From: Lonepinella koalarum
Lineage (GTDB): Bacteria; Pseudomonadota; Gammaproteobacteria; Enterobacterales; Pasteurellaceae
DNA length: 64,000 nt
Reading direction: 5' to 3'
NCBI RefSeq assembly: GCF_004565475.1
Contig: NZ_SRHX01000008.1
Coordinates: 20,869 to 84,868, forward strand
Positions 9,880-20,092 of this stretch are shown here, piece after piece. Each line of letters opens with the position of its first letter. The stretch's first letter is position 1. A program made the position numbers and the translations under genes. The notes beneath the pieces were generated by a model. That model saw only the letters and a program-made list of their open reading frames with translations, was not told the origin of the DNA and searched no databases.

Positions 9880-11394
9880 TTAATGCCGTCCACCAAAGGG
9901 TGGTCTGGCAAACCATACCACGATAACCAGCAATAAAAATAAAATTGCAGACAACCAAAAGATTTCATTTGCGCCAATAATAAAGCCTTGTCCCGTAATA
10001 GTCTGAGCCAACATACTGGAAATTTGTGTATCATTTAACCCCAATTGACCGAGCGTTTGATAATACACTTGTGAATTATAGTCATACGGCGTAATCATTT
10101 CGGTTAAACGGGTGTGATGCATGGCTTCACGGCGGTACCATAAAAAGGTGGTTAATGAGGTGCCGACCGAACCGGCTAACGTCCGTAAGAAGTTAAATAA
10201 ACTGGAGGCGGATGCCATTTTTTGTGGGGGTAAACCTGATAATGTAATGGTGGTTAACGGCATAAAGAAACACGCTACGGCAAAACCTTGTATAAATTGC
10301 GGCAAAGCAAAATCCCAAAAGGTGGTGGACGTTTCAAAGGTAACAGCACGCCAATAGAATGTCACTGCAAACATAATAAAACTGAATGTTACCAGAATTC
10401 GCATATCAATTTTATGCCCAAATCGTCCGATAATCGGTGATAGAAAGATCGGCAATATACCCACTGGTGCAGCAGCTAGCCCCGCCCACGTGGCAGTGTA
10501 GCCATAAACTTGTTGTAATAACAACGGAATCAGCACCACAGAACCGAGATAAACTAAAAAAGCTGAACTAGAACATAAACAGCCAATTACAAAATTTCGT
10601 CGCTGAAATAAAGACACATCAATAATCGGATTATCATCGGTCAATGACCAAATAATTAACGCAATTAAGGCAACAACGGAAACGATGGTTAATACCACAA
10701 TTTCAGTGGAATTAAACCAGTCCTGTTCACGCCCTTGGTCGAGCATTAATTGCAAGCAACCTACACCTAACACTAATAGACTTAACCCGATTAAATCCAC
10801 TGGACTGTGCTGGGTCGGCGTTTCACGATCGCCCAAGGTTTTCCACGTCATAAACATCACGGCTAACCCAATCGGTACATTGATAAAGAAGATCCATCCC
10901 CAGTGTAAATTATCACTAATCCAACCACCAAGAATCGGTCCAAAAATAGGGGCTACCACCACGGTCATAGACCAAAACGCCAACGCCATGCCTCGTTTTT
11001 CGGGCGGATAATTATTTAATAATAAACTTTGCGAAAGAGGAACAATGGGACCCGCGGCTAAGCCCTGTAGCACACGACATAAAATCAGCATTTCAAGGCT
11101 ATGTGAAATACCACATAGCCAAGAGGCGACCACAAAACCTAACACCGCCAACAAAAACAACCGCACTTCGCCAAAGCGTTTTGCCAACCAACCAGTAATC
11201 GGAATGGCAATGGCATTTGCCACCCCAAAAGACGTAATAACCCAAGTTCCTTGACTAGTTGACGCTCCTAAATCCCCTGCAATGGTTGGAATGGCAACGT
11301 TCGCAATGGTCGAATCCAACACTTGCATAAAAGTGGCCAACGCTAAGGCAATGGTCATTATGGCAAGTGCCACCCCATGAACTGGTTTTTGCAT
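9880..11394 (-). CDS. emrB: EmrB-type multidrug efflux transporter (MFS, DHA2 family)
   Basis: Inner-membrane proton-driven drug exporter with 14 predicted helices (504 residues). DHA2 signatures: LDSTIANVAIPTIAGDLGAS in helix 1, WLAKRFGEVRLFL after helix 2, RVLQGLAAGPIVPLSQ and the motif C-like region MTVVVAPIFGPILGGWISD. It lies 11 bp downstream of emrA, so the two form a transporter-adaptor operon that would work with an outer-membrane channel such as TolC. No TolC or MarR-type regulator gene is adjacent. Confidence 0.93.
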   Translation of the reverse strand: MQKPVHGVALAIMTIALALATFMQVLDSTIANVAIPTIAGDLGASTSQGTWVITSFGVANAIAIPITGWLAKRFGEVRLFLLAVLGFVVASWLCGISHSLEMLILCRVLQGLAAGPIVPLSQSLLLNNYPPEKRGMALAFWSMTVVVAPIFGPILGGWISDNLHWGWIFFINVPIGLAVMFMTWKTLGDRETPTQHSPVDLIGLSLLVLGVGCLQLMLDQGREQDWFNSTEIVVLTIVSVVALIALIIWSLTDDNPIIDVSLFQRRNFVIGCLCSSSAFLVYLGSVVLIPLLLQQVYGYTATWAGLAAAPVGILPIFLSPIIGRFGHKIDMRILVTFSFIMFAVTFYWRAVTFETSTTFWDFALPQFIQGFAVACFFMPLTTITLSGLPPQKMASASSLFNFLRTLAGSVGTSLTTFLWYRREAMHHTRLTEMITPYDYNSQVYYQTLGQLGLNDTQISSMLAQTITGQGFIIGANEIFWLSAILFLLLVIVVWFARPPFGGRH

Positions 11395-11405
11395 AGCGAA
11401 CCGCC

Positions 11406-12572
11406 TTAGTAGGTATTTTGCGAAATAATAGAATTCACTAAATTTTCCACCGCAGTTTGATCATAAACTAAGCTAGAAGTGGAATAGAGCGTTTGTTGTT
11501 GAGTTTGATCACGTGCGGTTCGCAATACATCACCGTCGGTTTGCTGTACATTCACTTCCACTTGAGAAGATAACCCGATACGTAGCGGATATTTTTGCAA
11601 CTGCTCAGGTTCTAACGCAATACGCACAGGCACACGTTGCACCACTTTAATCCAGTTACCCGTCGCATTTTGGGCTGGCAATAAAGAAAAGGCACTACCT
11701 GTTCCCATATCAATCCCAGATACTTTTCCGTTAAATTCCACTTTATCGCCGTATAAATCCACTTTTACTTTGACTGGTTGACCAAGTCGCATATATCTTA
11801 ATTGGGTTTCTTTGAAATTGGCATCAATCCACATTTGATCAACTGGAATAACCGCCAACAATGCCGATCCCACGGCGACTTTTTGTCCCACTTGTACTGA
11901 ACGACGCGCCACATAACCATCAATCGGACTGACAATTTTACTGCGTTGTAAATTTAACCACGCCTGTTTTAACTGGCTCACCGCATGCAAAACACTCGGT
12001 TGCTGATCTAATGGTACATCCAGTAATAATGCTTGATTAGCGCTCAATTGATTTTGCGTGGCAATTAAATCTACTTTTGCCAATTCTACCGCTTCTTTAG
12101 CGTGTAAATAACTTTCTTTATCAATAGATTGCGTTTTATTTAACTGTTCACGCCGTTGTAAATTACCACGCACCTGCTCAAGGCTAACGGTTTTACTTTG
12201 CACCGCAGCAGAGAGTTGTTTGATGGTATAATTTAATTGGGAAACTTGACGAACAGCACTGGCTAAATTACTTTGAGCTTGTTCAAAGGCAAGTTGTAAG
12301 TCGCTGTTATCTAAAGATAATAACTGTTCCCCCGCTCGTACAAAATCCATATTATCCGCGTTAATTTGCTGAACATTGCCACTTACTTGTGATGAAATCA
12401 TCACTTGATTTCCACTCACATAAGCATCGTCGGTGCTTTCATAGCCTTTCACAAAAAAGAACCAATAAAGTCCGGTGACTAACGCGAGCAATAATAAAAT
12501 AAAGATAAAAATAACTAGGGCTTTTTTACGATTTTTCTTTTTACTTGAAGGAAAATTGGTTTCTTCTGACAT
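11406..12572 (-). CDS. emrA: EmrA-type membrane fusion protein
   Basis: Periplasmic adaptor linking EmrB to an outer-membrane channel (388 residues). One N-terminal helix after a basic Lys-rich tail (about residues 17-39), then the HlyD/EmrA barrel-sandwich start GYESTDDAYVSGNQVMISSQVSG. A long coiled-coil hairpin (about 85-180) and the return IVSPIDGYVARRSVQVGQKV follow, with DQMWIDANFKETQL. Upstream partner of emrB. Confidence 0.93.
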   Translation of the reverse strand: MSEETNFPSSKKKNRKKALVIFIFILLLLALVTGLYWFFFVKGYESTDDAYVSGNQVMISSQVSGNVQQINADNMDFVRAGEQLLSLDNSDLQLAFEQAQSNLASAVRQVSQLNYTIKQLSAAVQSKTVSLEQVRGNLQRREQLNKTQSIDKESYLHAKEAVELAKVDLIATQNQLSANQALLLDVPLDQQPSVLHAVSQLKQAWLNLQRSKIVSPIDGYVARRSVQVGQKVAVGSALLAVIPVDQMWIDANFKETQLRYMRLGQPVKVKVDLYGDKVEFNGKVSGIDMGTGSAFSLLPAQNATGNWIKVVQRVPVRIALEPEQLQKYPLRIGLSSQVEVNVQQTDGDVLRTARDQTQQQTLYSTSSLVYDQTAVENLVNSIISQNTY

Positions 12573-12611
12573 ATTATAATTCCTTATTCATTTACAAGAC
12601 GGCTGTCTATT

Positions 12612-13292
12612 TTAGTTCAAAAAACGCATAAAAATCTCATTTATATTGCGAATTAAGGTTATTTTCCCGGCAATCTCTTCATTTTGCCAACTGGCTAATA
12701 ATATTTCTGGACAAAATTGCTGTTGAGCAATGTCTGCCAACGGCAAATAGCTGATATGCCAAGGCTCACGCCCAATATTAAAATATTGATTATATTGCAT
12801 AAAAGGCAAGGCAAAATCAAAGTGTGATAATTTTTCCTGTAGAAATTGGCTTAATTCATAAAAATAGCCACCTTGTTGATATTCCCAAGGCTCGAGTTGC
12901 AAAGATTGATTGACGGGTAATAAATCGGGATCAAAAAAATCAATTTCTGTTCCCCAATGATGACGGCTTGCTCCCGGCATGGCTGACCAACGCAAAATTG
13001 TCTGAGCTTTTTGCCAATCAGAAAGTTGGTTTAAATCAATCGGATTGCCCTGATCATCATGCACTTTTCGTGCCCCATTAAACTTCGCATTCCAAATTAA
13101 CTGCTGGCGTTGAAAATCCCGAAAGCTACTGGCTGGCTGTAAATTAAAGCCATTTTGCACCGCACTTTGTTGCAACCCTTGAAAGGCTTTCATCGCCTGC
13201 GGTTGCAAGAAATGATTTGGCGAATGTGGACAAGGTAATGACACTAAATGGGTACGGGATTTACCGGTTAATTGATCGATAGTTAATTTCAT
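12612..13292 (-). CDS. M15 family D-Ala-D-Ala carboxypeptidase-like protein
   Basis: Zinc peptidase of the VanY/DD-carboxypeptidase type. The metal-ligand signatures are visible: SRHHWGTEIDFFD (His and Asp) and EPWHISY (Glu and His). About 226 residues if started at the ATG at 13292, giving MKLTIDQLTG as in relatives; upstream in-frame starts at 13319 (ATG) and 13334 (GTG) run into a repeat hairpin. No signal peptide is seen, unusual for an enzyme whose usual substrate is periplasmic. Substrate unknown; peptidoglycan peptides are the family expectation. Confidence 0.8.
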   Translation of the reverse strand: MKLTIDQLTGKSRTHLVSLPCPHSPNHFLQPQAMKAFQGLQQSAVQNGFNLQPASSFRDFQRQQLIWNAKFNGARKVHDDQGNPIDLNQLSDWQKAQTILRWSAMPGASRHHWGTEIDFFDPDLLPVNQSLQLEPWEYQQGGYFYELSQFLQEKLSHFDFALPFMQYNQYFNIGREPWHISYLPLADIAQQQFCPEILLASWQNEEIAGKITLIRNINEIFMRFLN

Positions 13293-13325
13293 ATTTTTGT
13301 CTTGGTTTTTAGTAAACATAATCTT

Positions 13326-13398
13326 ACTCTGCACTTGCGTACAGAGTTAACAACGTAATGCTACGCTGTAGCTATACCACGTTTAATCTTGCATGCAA
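13326..13398 (+). repeat. Diverged structured intergenic repeat, copy 3
   Basis: Between dapE and the M15 peptidase gene. Hairpin ACTCTG/CAGAGT around a CACTTGCGTA loop (13326-13347) matches the first hairpin of copy 2 (loop CACTTACGTA) with compensatory arm changes. It is followed by GCTAC/GTAGC (13360-13372), reminiscent of the core. Less similar than copies 1 and 2. Confidence 0.5.
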
Positions 13399-13413
13399 AT
13401 ATGTAGTCATTTG

Positions 13414-14541
13414 TTACAATAATTTTTCCAATATACTTTTATAAACCTTTCCCAATATTGCAAGATCCGTTACACTCACACACTCATCCACTTTATGAAT
13501 CGTGCGATTCAGCGGTCCAAGTTCCACCACTTCACCGCCCATTAAGGCGATAAAACGGGCATCAGACGTACCTCCGCCGGTGTCTAACTGCGGTGAAATA
13601 TTGACGATTTTTTCAAGGGCTTCAACAACCGCTTGCACCAATTTATTTAGCTTGGTTAAAAACGGTTTGCCTGATAAATTCCACTCAATGCAATATTTTA
13701 ATCCATGTTTTGCCAACATTTCAGCAACTTTATTTTTAATGATGTCATCGGTCACTTCGGTGCAATAGCGTAAATTAAATTGTACAAAAAGCTCCCCTGG
13801 AATCACATTATTACTGCCAGTGCCAGCTTGAATATTAGCAATTTGTAAACTGGTTGGCGGAAAAAATTCATTGCCTTTATCCCATTGGTAAGTGGTCAGT
13901 TCCTGCAAAAATGGCACAGCTTTATGTACAGGATTTTCCGCCAAATGCGGATAAGCCACATGCCCTTGAATACCTTGAATATACAAATTCCCTGTGAGCG
14001 ATCCCCGTCTGCCATTTTTGACCATATCGCCAAGGGTTTGGGAACTGGATGGCTCGCCGACAAGACAATAATCAATATTTTCTCCCCTTGCCATCAGGGT
14101 TTCCACCACTCGCACCGTGCCATCTTTGGCTGCTGCTTCTTCATCGGAAGTGATTAACAACGCCACTGTACCTTGATGATTTGGATTGGCTTTCACAAAT
14201 TCTTCCGCTGCCACCACCATTGCCGCCAGCGATCCTTTCATATCCGCCGCCCCACGTCCATACAGCATATCACCGACAATTTCAGCGGAAAAAGGCGGAT
14301 ATGTCCATTGATTCTCATCACCAGCTGGCACCACATCAGTATGCCCTGCAAAGGCAAAAATTGGGGCTGTCGTGCCATGTTTAGCCCATAGATTGAGCGT
14401 ATCATTAAAAGGCAACCATTCAATGCTAAACCCCAGTTTTTCAAGGCGTTCAGCAATGACTTGTTGACAACCTTGATCATCAGGACTGATAGATGGACGG
14501 CGGATTAAATTTTGAGCAAGGGAGAGAATATCGTTTTTCAT
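13414..14541 (-). CDS. dapE: Succinyl-diaminopimelate desuccinylase
   Basis: Hydrolyses N-succinyl-LL-diaminopimelate in lysine and peptidoglycan-precursor synthesis. 375 residues from the ATG at 14541 ([17 protein letters not shown]), which aligns with the family start; the longer frame would overlap yffB. M20 zinc-peptidase residues: [37 protein letters not shown] (catalytic Glu), GEPSSS, and the C-terminal [12 protein letters not shown]. It starts one base after the end of the yffB-like gene, as in E. coli where yffB and dapE are adjacent. Confidence 0.97.
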   Translation of the reverse strand: MKNDILSLAQNLIRRPSISPDDQGCQQVIAERLEKLGFSIEWLPFNDTLNLWAKHGTTAPIFAFAGHTDVVPAGDENQWTYPPFSAEIVGDMLYGRGAADMKGSLAAMVVAAEEFVKANPNHQGTVALLITSDEEAAAKDGTVRVVETLMARGENIDYCLVGEPSSSQTLGDMVKNGRRGSLTGNLYIQGIQGHVAYPHLAENPVHKAVPFLQELTTYQWDKGNEFFPPTSLQIANIQAGTGSNNVIPGELFVQFNLRYCTEVTDDIIKNKVAEMLAKHGLKYCIEWNLSGKPFLTKLNKLVQAVVEALEKIVNISPQLDTGGGTSDARFIALMGGEVVELGPLNRTIHKVDECVSVTDLAILGKVYKSILEKLL

Positions 14542-14542
14542 T

Positions 14543-14887
14543 TTATTTAAAAGCAGATTGATAGTCGGTTTCATCAAACCCAATCAACGCAATCTCTTCT
14601 TGCAAAATAATCGGGCGTTTAATTAAGGTGGGTTGGTCTGTTAGCACTTGAAGTGCGGTGTTTTTTTCCAACGTTTTTTTCACCTTTTCATCTAAATTTC
14701 GCCAAGTGGTGCTACGTTTATTGACTAAATTCTGCCAACCAAATTGGCGTTCTGCTTGAATTAAAAAATCAGCAGGTAGCCCGTCTACACGGTAATCGTG
14801 TAATTGATGCTCCACATGGTTATCGCTTAGCCATTTGAGGGCTTTTTTCACGGTGTCACAGTTTTTGATGCCATACACTTTTATCAT
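14543..14887 (-). CDS. yffB: ArsC/Spx-family reductase, YffB type
   Basis: 114-residue thioredoxin-fold protein of the arsenate-reductase-like family. It has [20 protein letters not shown] at the N-terminus with the single active-site Cys, the LPADFL...[14 protein letters not shown] segment and the KRPIIL cis-Pro motif. E. coli YffB has the same neighbour, dapE. Glutathione-dependent thiol reductase activity is suggested for the family; the physiological substrate is unknown. Confidence 0.88.
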   Translation of the reverse strand: MIKVYGIKNCDTVKKALKWLSDNHVEHQLHDYRVDGLPADFLIQAERQFGWQNLVNKRSTTWRNLDEKVKKTLEKNTALQVLTDQPTLIKRPIILQEEIALIGFDETDYQSAFK

Positions 14888-14903
14888 TATTTATCCTTTA
14901 CAA

Positions 14904-14938
14904 AAGAAAAGTGCGGTTAATATTTCACCGCACTTTTT
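14904..14938 (-). terminator. Uptake-signal pair terminator after thrC
   Basis: Inverted AAAAGTGCGGT (14907-14917) and ACCGCACTTTT (14927-14937) form an 11-bp stem. On the minus strand it lies 6 bases past the thrC stop and is followed by T-rich sequence, so it probably ends the thr operon. Confidence 0.85.
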
Positions 14939-14943
14939 TCTGG

Positions 14944-16218
14944 TTACTTCAACAAGTATGCTCTTAACGCCACAAAATCAGCGTCCATTTCATCGGACAA
15001 TAACGGCAATTTATTGTGTTTGTCCAAGGCTTCGGGCAGTGGCAATTCGATGTCTAAAATGCGTTCTACACTTTCTTTGAATTTGGCAGGGTGAGCGGTG
15101 CAAAGGAAAAGCCCTGTTTCGCCTGCTTGTAGTTGTTCGCTTAACACTTGGTAGGCAATCGCTCCGTGTGGTTCGCATAAATAACCTTGGGCGTATTGGG
15201 CTTTTAAGGCGGTTTCGGTTTGGGCATCATTTAATGCCCCACTGCCTAATTCGCTTAAATTCCAGCCGTTGCGTTTAAATAATTCTTCCACTCTTGGCCA
15301 GTTGTTTGGACGGCTGACATCCATGGCATTGGACAGCGTTGCCACGGTGGCATTTGGCGACCATTCGCCTGTTTGTAAATAGCGTGGCACGGTGTCGTTG
15401 GCGTTGGTGGACGCAATAAAGCGTTTAATTGGTAAGCCCAAGGTTTTGGCGATTAAGCCTGCGGTTAAGTTGCCGAAATTGCCACTTGGCACGGACACCA
15501 CCAAGTTTTGACGTTGTTCGGCGGTCAACTGTGCTGCCGCTTCAAAATAGTAGCAAACCTGTGCCAATAAACGGCTGATATTAATGGAGTTGGCAGAATT
15601 TAAGCCGATAGTTTGGCGGAGTGTTTCATCATCAAAGGCTTGTTTTACCAAGGCTTGACAGGCATCAAAATCCGCATTAATCGCCACAGTGCGAATATTG
15701 CCGCCAAGGGTGCAGAATAATTTTTCTTGCAACGGGCTGATTTTGCCTTTTGGATACAAAATCACCACTTCAATGTTTTCTAACCCGTAGAATGCGTGAG
15801 CCACGGCTGCTCCCGTGTCGCCCGAAGTGGCAGTCAAAATGGTGATTTTGCCATCTTTACGCACGGTAGCCAATGCTTGTGCCATAAAGCGACCGCCGAA
15901 ATCCTTGAACGCCAAGGTGGGCCCGTGGAATAATTCTAAGGCGTAAATATTGTCTGCCACTTTCGCCACAGGGGCAGGAAACGTAAAGGCGTTTTCAATC
16001 ATGGCGTTAAGCTTATCCGTTGGGATTTCATCGCCGATTAATGCCCCTAAGATTTTTTGGCTACGTTCCACTAAGGGCAACGCCAACAGTTCGTCAATGT
16101 TGTGAAATTGGGGAATGGTTTCAGGGAAAAATAGGCCCTGATCTTTGCCTAAACCTTGGCGGACGGCTTGGGCGAAGCTGACTTGTTCGGTTGGGTGTTT
16201 GATGTTGTATAAATTCAT
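14944..16218 (-). CDS. thrC: Threonine synthase
   Basis: Converts O-phosphohomoserine to threonine with PLP. 424 residues. The PLP-Lys motif is GPTLAFKDFGGRFMAQAL; the phosphate-binding ATSGDTGAAVAHAF and VSVPSGNFGNLTAG motifs are also clear. Last gene of thrABC, with a terminator immediately downstream; separated from thrB by about 110 bp carrying a short repeat. Confidence 0.98.
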   Translation of the reverse strand: MNLYNIKHPTEQVSFAQAVRQGLGKDQGLFFPETIPQFHNIDELLALPLVERSQKILGALIGDEIPTDKLNAMIENAFTFPAPVAKVADNIYALELFHGPTLAFKDFGGRFMAQALATVRKDGKITILTATSGDTGAAVAHAFYGLENIEVVILYPKGKISPLQEKLFCTLGGNIRTVAINADFDACQALVKQAFDDETLRQTIGLNSANSINISRLLAQVCYYFEAAAQLTAEQRQNLVVSVPSGNFGNLTAGLIAKTLGLPIKRFIASTNANDTVPRYLQTGEWSPNATVATLSNAMDVSRPNNWPRVEELFKRNGWNLSELGSGALNDAQTETALKAQYAQGYLCEPHGAIAYQVLSEQLQAGETGLFLCTAHPAKFKESVERILDIELPLPEALDKHNKLPLLSDEMDADFVALRAYLLK

Positions 16219-16262
16219 GGTTGTTCCGTTTTTGTCGTTTTTTTCATTTAATTGGGTGATTT

Positions 16263-16315
16263 GGGCGTATGCAATACGCTACGGTTGTTATGGGCGTATG
16301 CAATACGCCCCTACG
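16263..16315. repeat. REP-like tandem palindrome between thrB and thrC
   Basis: Two copies of GGGCGTATGCAATACGC (16263-16279, 16292-16308) about 12 bp apart; the second continues CCCTACG. The unit is palindromic (GGGCGTAT, GCA, ATACGCCC), so each copy can fold into a hairpin within the operon mRNA. Confidence 0.7.
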
Positions 16316-16327
16316 AATAATGACATT

Positions 16328-17278
16328 CTACCCCAATTCCCTTGCCCCTGCATTATCCACTTTGCAAATATGCACAAAACCCTCGTTGTTTTGCAGATAA
16401 TGGTTTTCAAGGTAATTTGCCACTTTGGTTGCCGTGGCTAAATCTGGCGTAATGCTAAACATAGTGGGTCCTGATCCTGAAATGCCACTCACCAATGCCC
16501 CGAGATCGCGGCTGGCTTGTTTCACTTCGGCGAAGTTTGGCAATAATGCTGCTCGATAAGGTTCGGCGATGACATCTTTCATCATAATCGCCGCCAACAC
16601 ATCTTGCCCCGTGTGGCACGCATGCACAAAACTGCCTAAATGGCGACCGTGGGCGATCATATCTTGACGAGTGTAGCTTTTCGGCAAAATGGCACGGGCT
16701 TCGGCGGTGGACACTTCAATGCCCGGATACGCCAACACCCAATACCAGCTGTCAAAAAACGGTAATTTTTGGCTGATATTGCCTAAACTTTGCACCATTA
16801 ACTGCACACCACCCAAATAACAAGGTGCCACATTATCATAATGAATCGAGCCTGAAATGCGACCTTCCAACTCGCCCATCATTTCCAATAATTCCATTTT
16901 TGAGAACGGTTGATCATGGAAATTATTCAACGCTACCAAGGCTGCCACAATAGAGCAAGCACTTGAGCCAAGCCCAGAACCAATCGGCATATTTTTTTCA
17001 AGGGTTAAACGTAAGCCTTTGGTTTTTCCGCCACGCAATTTAAAGCGTTCGCTAAATAACACATAGGCTTGATAGACAATATTTTTTTGCGGTTCTTTAG
17101 GCAATTTCCGCACAAAATAACCTGCATTTTCCAGCTCAAAACCCTGCTCAATTTCTTCAATCTGCACCACATCGCCAAGCAACGAGCCGTCAATGGGCGA
17201 AATCGCCGCCCCGAGCGTGTCAAAGCCCACGTTAATATTGGCACTGGATGCAGGGGCATAAATTCGTAATGTTGTCAT
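16328..17278 (-). CDS. thrB: Homoserine kinase
   Basis: Phosphorylates homoserine for threonine synthesis. 316 residues, GHMP kinase fold with the ATP loop [12 protein letters not shown] (near residue 95), N-terminal [18 protein letters not shown] and the C-terminal [13 protein letters not shown]. Middle gene of the thr operon, 35 bp after thrA. Confidence 0.98.
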   Translation of the reverse strand: MTTLRIYAPASSANINVGFDTLGAAISPIDGSLLGDVVQIEEIEQGFELENAGYFVRKLPKEPQKNIVYQAYVLFSERFKLRGGKTKGLRLTLEKNMPIGSGLGSSACSIVAALVALNNFHDQPFSKMELLEMMGELEGRISGSIHYDNVAPCYLGGVQLMVQSLGNISQKLPFFDSWYWVLAYPGIEVSTAEARAILPKSYTRQDMIAHGRHLGSFVHACHTGQDVLAAIMMKDVIAEPYRAALLPNFAEVKQASRDLGALVSGISGSGPTMFSITPDLATATKVANYLENHYLQNNEGFVHICKVDNAGARELG

Positions 17279-17313
17279 ACTGGCTGTCCTTATTGCTATT
17301 CTTTTTGCCGTTA

Positions 17314-19764
17314 TTAGGATTTCAATGTTCTGAGAATATCGGCAAAGATTCCTGCGGCAGTCACCGCATTACCCGCCCCATAACCACGCAATAACAACGG
17401 AATCGGCTGGTAATAGCGAGTGTAAAACGCCAACGCATTTTCACCGTTTTTCACTTTATATAAAGGATCATCACCGTCCACGGCAACAATAGACACCTTA
17501 CATTTGCCGTTTTCAATCTGACCCACATAACGCAATACTTTCCCATCGGCTTTGGCTTTTGCTACTCGCTGTGCAAATTCCGCATCTAATTGCGGTAACA
17601 TTGCCATAAATTCATCGACATTTTTGCCTTCGCTAAAGCCTTTTGGTAGCACACTATCTACTTCAATATCGTCTAATTCAAGGTTTAAACCAATTTCACG
17701 GGCTAAAATTAATAGCTTACGTGCCACATCAGTCCCCGATAAATCATCTCTTGGATCAGGTTCGGTAAAGCCTTTTTCACGTGCAAGTGCGGTGATTTCT
17801 GATAGAGTTTTGCCCGTTTCTAATTCACCAAAAATAAAGGATAATGAGCCTGATAAAATACCGTTAAATTTCACCACATCATCACCGGCAGCGAGCAGAT
17901 TTTGTAAGTTTTCAATCACCGGCAAACCGGCGCCCACATTGGTATCATACAAAAACTTACGCTGTGTGCCACGCGAATTTTCACGCAGTAAATTATAGTA
18001 TTCGAGTTCTCGAGTATTTGCCTTTTTATTCGGTGTCACCACGTGAAACCCTTCACTTAACGCACGCGCATATAAAGCTGGCACAGAATCGGAAGATGTA
18101 CAATCCACAAAGACCGGATTGACCACATGATGTAATTTAATAAATGACAATAACACATCAAAATCAGAAGGTTGCATCGCATGGGCTAAATCTTCTTTCC
18201 AATTGTCCAAATTCAAGCCATTTTCATTGAGCAGCATTTTATTCGAATTGGCTAAGGCACACACTCGGATTTCAATATCCTTTTTTGCTAAATATTCCCG
18301 CTGACGTTTAATTTGCTCAATTAACTCGCTACCGACGCCGCCAACGCCGACCAGAAACATATCCACCACTTTTTTGTTATTAAAAAGAGATTGGTGGGTA
18401 GCACGTACGGCTTCAATGGCTTTATTTAAAGGTACCACGGCAGAAATAGAACGTTCCGAAGATCCTTGTGCAATCGCCACAATACTAATATTCGCACTGG
18501 CTAACGCAGAAAAAAAGTTAGCCGCAATCCCCTTGGCTTGTTTCATGCCATCGCCAACCACTGAAATAATAGATAAATCATGGCTCACTTCCACAGGATC
18601 AAGGGCTTTGGACGCTAATTCATTGGCAAATTCCACATTTAAAGCAGCTTTAGCTTTATCCATGGCTTTGGTTGGCACACAGAAACTAATGCTATATTCA
18701 GAAGAAGATTGGGTAATTAAAATCACCGACACACCCGCTTTTGACATAGTAGAAAACACTCGCGCGGCCATGCCGACCATACCTTGCATACCTGCGCCAG
18801 ACACATTAAACATGGCGACATTATCCAAATTGGTGATCCCTTTCACTTGCAAACCATTAGATGCACGTTCTTCTCCGTCAATGATAGAACCTGGAGCATC
18901 CGGGTTGCCGGTATTTTTGATTAAGCAAGGAATTTTCGGTTCTACCAACGGTCCGATAGTGCGTGGATGAATCACTTTCGCACCGAAATAAGACAACTCC
19001 ATGGCTTCACGATAAGAAAGGCTTGGTAATAAGCGCGCATCTGGTACTAAACGAGGATCACAAGTAAATACACCATCTACATCCGTCCAAATTTCACATA
19101 CACTGGCATGTAAACAGGCTGCCAAACAAGCCGCTGAATAATCTGAACCATTACGGCCTAACAGCACGAGTTCGCCTTTTTCATTACCCGCCGTAAACCC
19201 AGCCATAAGTACTACATTTTTGGTTGGGATTGAACTAGCATCAACACGTTTAGTAGATTCGGCAATATCGACGCTACTTTCTAAATAGGAACCATTGGCT
19301 AATAATTTTTGTACCGGATCAATTAAGGTCACCTGATAACCACAGGCTTCAAACCAAGCTTTCATCATCGCAATAGATAACTTCTCACCACGACAGTCAA
19401 TGGTCGCTTTCACCGCATCATCTACTTTACCTGCTTGGCGAATTTCCGCATCTAATTGTTTAATTTGAGCAAATTCTGCATCAATTAAGGATTTTGTACC
19501 AGCCAAATCAAATTTATTATTTTTTTCATGTAATCCATTGATAATATTATAGAAAATATCAAGTGCTTCACTAAAATGATCTTCGGTAGGTTGGTTTAGA
19601 CTGGCTTTTTCTGAAATGGCGACAAGGTGGTTGGTGATTTTAGCGGGTGCCGATAAAACCCCCGCTGCCTGTTCTTCTAAATGGGCTTTTTCAATAAGCT
19701 CTGCTGCTTGTAAAAAACGTTCAGGGTTAGCTAAAGAAGTGCCACCAAATTTGAGTACTCGCAT
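17314..19764 (-). CDS. thrA: Bifunctional aspartokinase I / homoserine dehydrogenase I
   Basis: First and third steps of the aspartate-to-threonine pathway fused in one 816-residue protein. N-terminal aspartokinase ([27 protein letters not shown]), paired ACT regulatory regions around residues 310-460 ([28 protein letters not shown]), then homoserine dehydrogenase ([39 protein letters not shown]). Threonine feedback inhibition is known for the family. Preceded by an attenuator with a Thr/Ile-rich leader peptide. Confidence 0.98.
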   Translation of the reverse strand: MRVLKFGGTSLANPERFLQAAELIEKAHLEEQAAGVLSAPAKITNHLVAISEKASLNQPTEDHFSEALDIFYNIINGLHEKNNKFDLAGTKSLIDAEFAQIKQLDAEIRQAGKVDDAVKATIDCRGEKLSIAMMKAWFEACGYQVTLIDPVQKLLANGSYLESSVDIAESTKRVDASSIPTKNVVLMAGFTAGNEKGELVLLGRNGSDYSAACLAACLHASVCEIWTDVDGVFTCDPRLVPDARLLPSLSYREAMELSYFGAKVIHPRTIGPLVEPKIPCLIKNTGNPDAPGSIIDGEERASNGLQVKGITNLDNVAMFNVSGAGMQGMVGMAARVFSTMSKAGVSVILITQSSSEYSISFCVPTKAMDKAKAALNVEFANELASKALDPVEVSHDLSIISVVGDGMKQAKGIAANFFSALASANISIVAIAQGSSERSISAVVPLNKAIEAVRATHQSLFNNKKVVDMFLVGVGGVGSELIEQIKRQREYLAKKDIEIRVCALANSNKMLLNENGLNLDNWKEDLAHAMQPSDFDVLLSFIKLHHVVNPVFVDCTSSDSVPALYARALSEGFHVVTPNKKANTRELEYYNLLRENSRGTQRKFLYDTNVGAGLPVIENLQNLLAAGDDVVKFNGILSGSLSFIFGELETGKTLSEITALAREKGFTEPDPRDDLSGTDVARKLLILAREIGLNLELDDIEVDSVLPKGFSEGKNVDEFMAMLPQLDAEFAQRVAKAKADGKVLRYVGQIENGKCKVSIVAVDGDDPLYKVKNGENALAFYTRYYQPIPLLLRGYGAGNAVTAAGIFADILRTLKS

Positions 19765-19802
19765 AATGTTTCCTTAATGTTGTGAATATTTAAAATTTTG
19801 TA

Positions 19803-19837
19803 TAAAAAAACCCGCACTTTTAACCAGTTGCGGGTTT
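19803..19837 (-). terminator. thr operon attenuator
   Basis: On the minus strand AACCCGCA (from 19836) pairs with TGCGGGTT (to 19809), followed by seven T. It lies 20 bp beyond the leader-peptide stop and about 40 bp before thrA, the arrangement of an intrinsic attenuator relieved when ribosomes stall on Thr/Ile codons. Confidence 0.88.
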
Positions 19838-19856
19838 CGTTGAATCTTATTACGCA

Positions 19857-19904
19857 CTAACCCGCCCCATTAATCGTCATAATAGTGGTGGTCATAATCA
19901 TCAT
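19857..19904 (-). CDS. thrL: thr operon leader peptide
   Basis: A 15-codon ORF, MMIMTTTIMTINGAG, too short for ordinary gene calling. It contains four Thr and three Ile codons, so scarcity of charged tRNA-Thr or tRNA-Ile would stall the ribosome and let thrABC be read through the attenuator. The Thr/Ile pattern is as in enterobacterial ThrL, but the peptide is shorter. No clear Shine-Dalgarno is seen; an uptake signal lies directly upstream. Confidence 0.85.
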   Translation of the reverse strand: MMIMTTTIMTINGAG

Positions 19905-19959
19905 TGCAAAAGTGCGGTTTAATTGCATTCGTTTTTTCCGAAATTTCTAACTGATGCTA

Positions 19960-19988
19960 GAAATACCGAAATTTTTTAGGATTGTCAA
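19960..19988 (-). promoter_or_regulatory. Promoter of thrLABC
   Basis: Minus strand: perfect -35 TTGACA (19983-19988), 17-bp spacer, -10 TATTTC (19960-19965). It lies about 55 bp upstream of the leader peptide, a good distance for an attenuated operon. Confidence 0.75.
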
Positions 19989-20092
19989 ATAGAAAATAAA
20001 AAAATAACACTAAAAATTATCCTTGATGCTTATTTTTTAGAAATCAGCTAAAATAGATTCTTTAAATTGAAAATTATTGAACACAGACAACA

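Noticed and set aside
13326..13398. Intrinsic terminator for dapE
   Set aside because: The hairpin lacks a T run and resembles the structured repeat family, and the M15 gene follows on the same strand, so it is listed as a repeat.
17552..18970. Long open frames on the strand opposite thrA
   Set aside because: They are antisense shadows of the well-supported thrA coding sequence, with no start signals or family resemblance.
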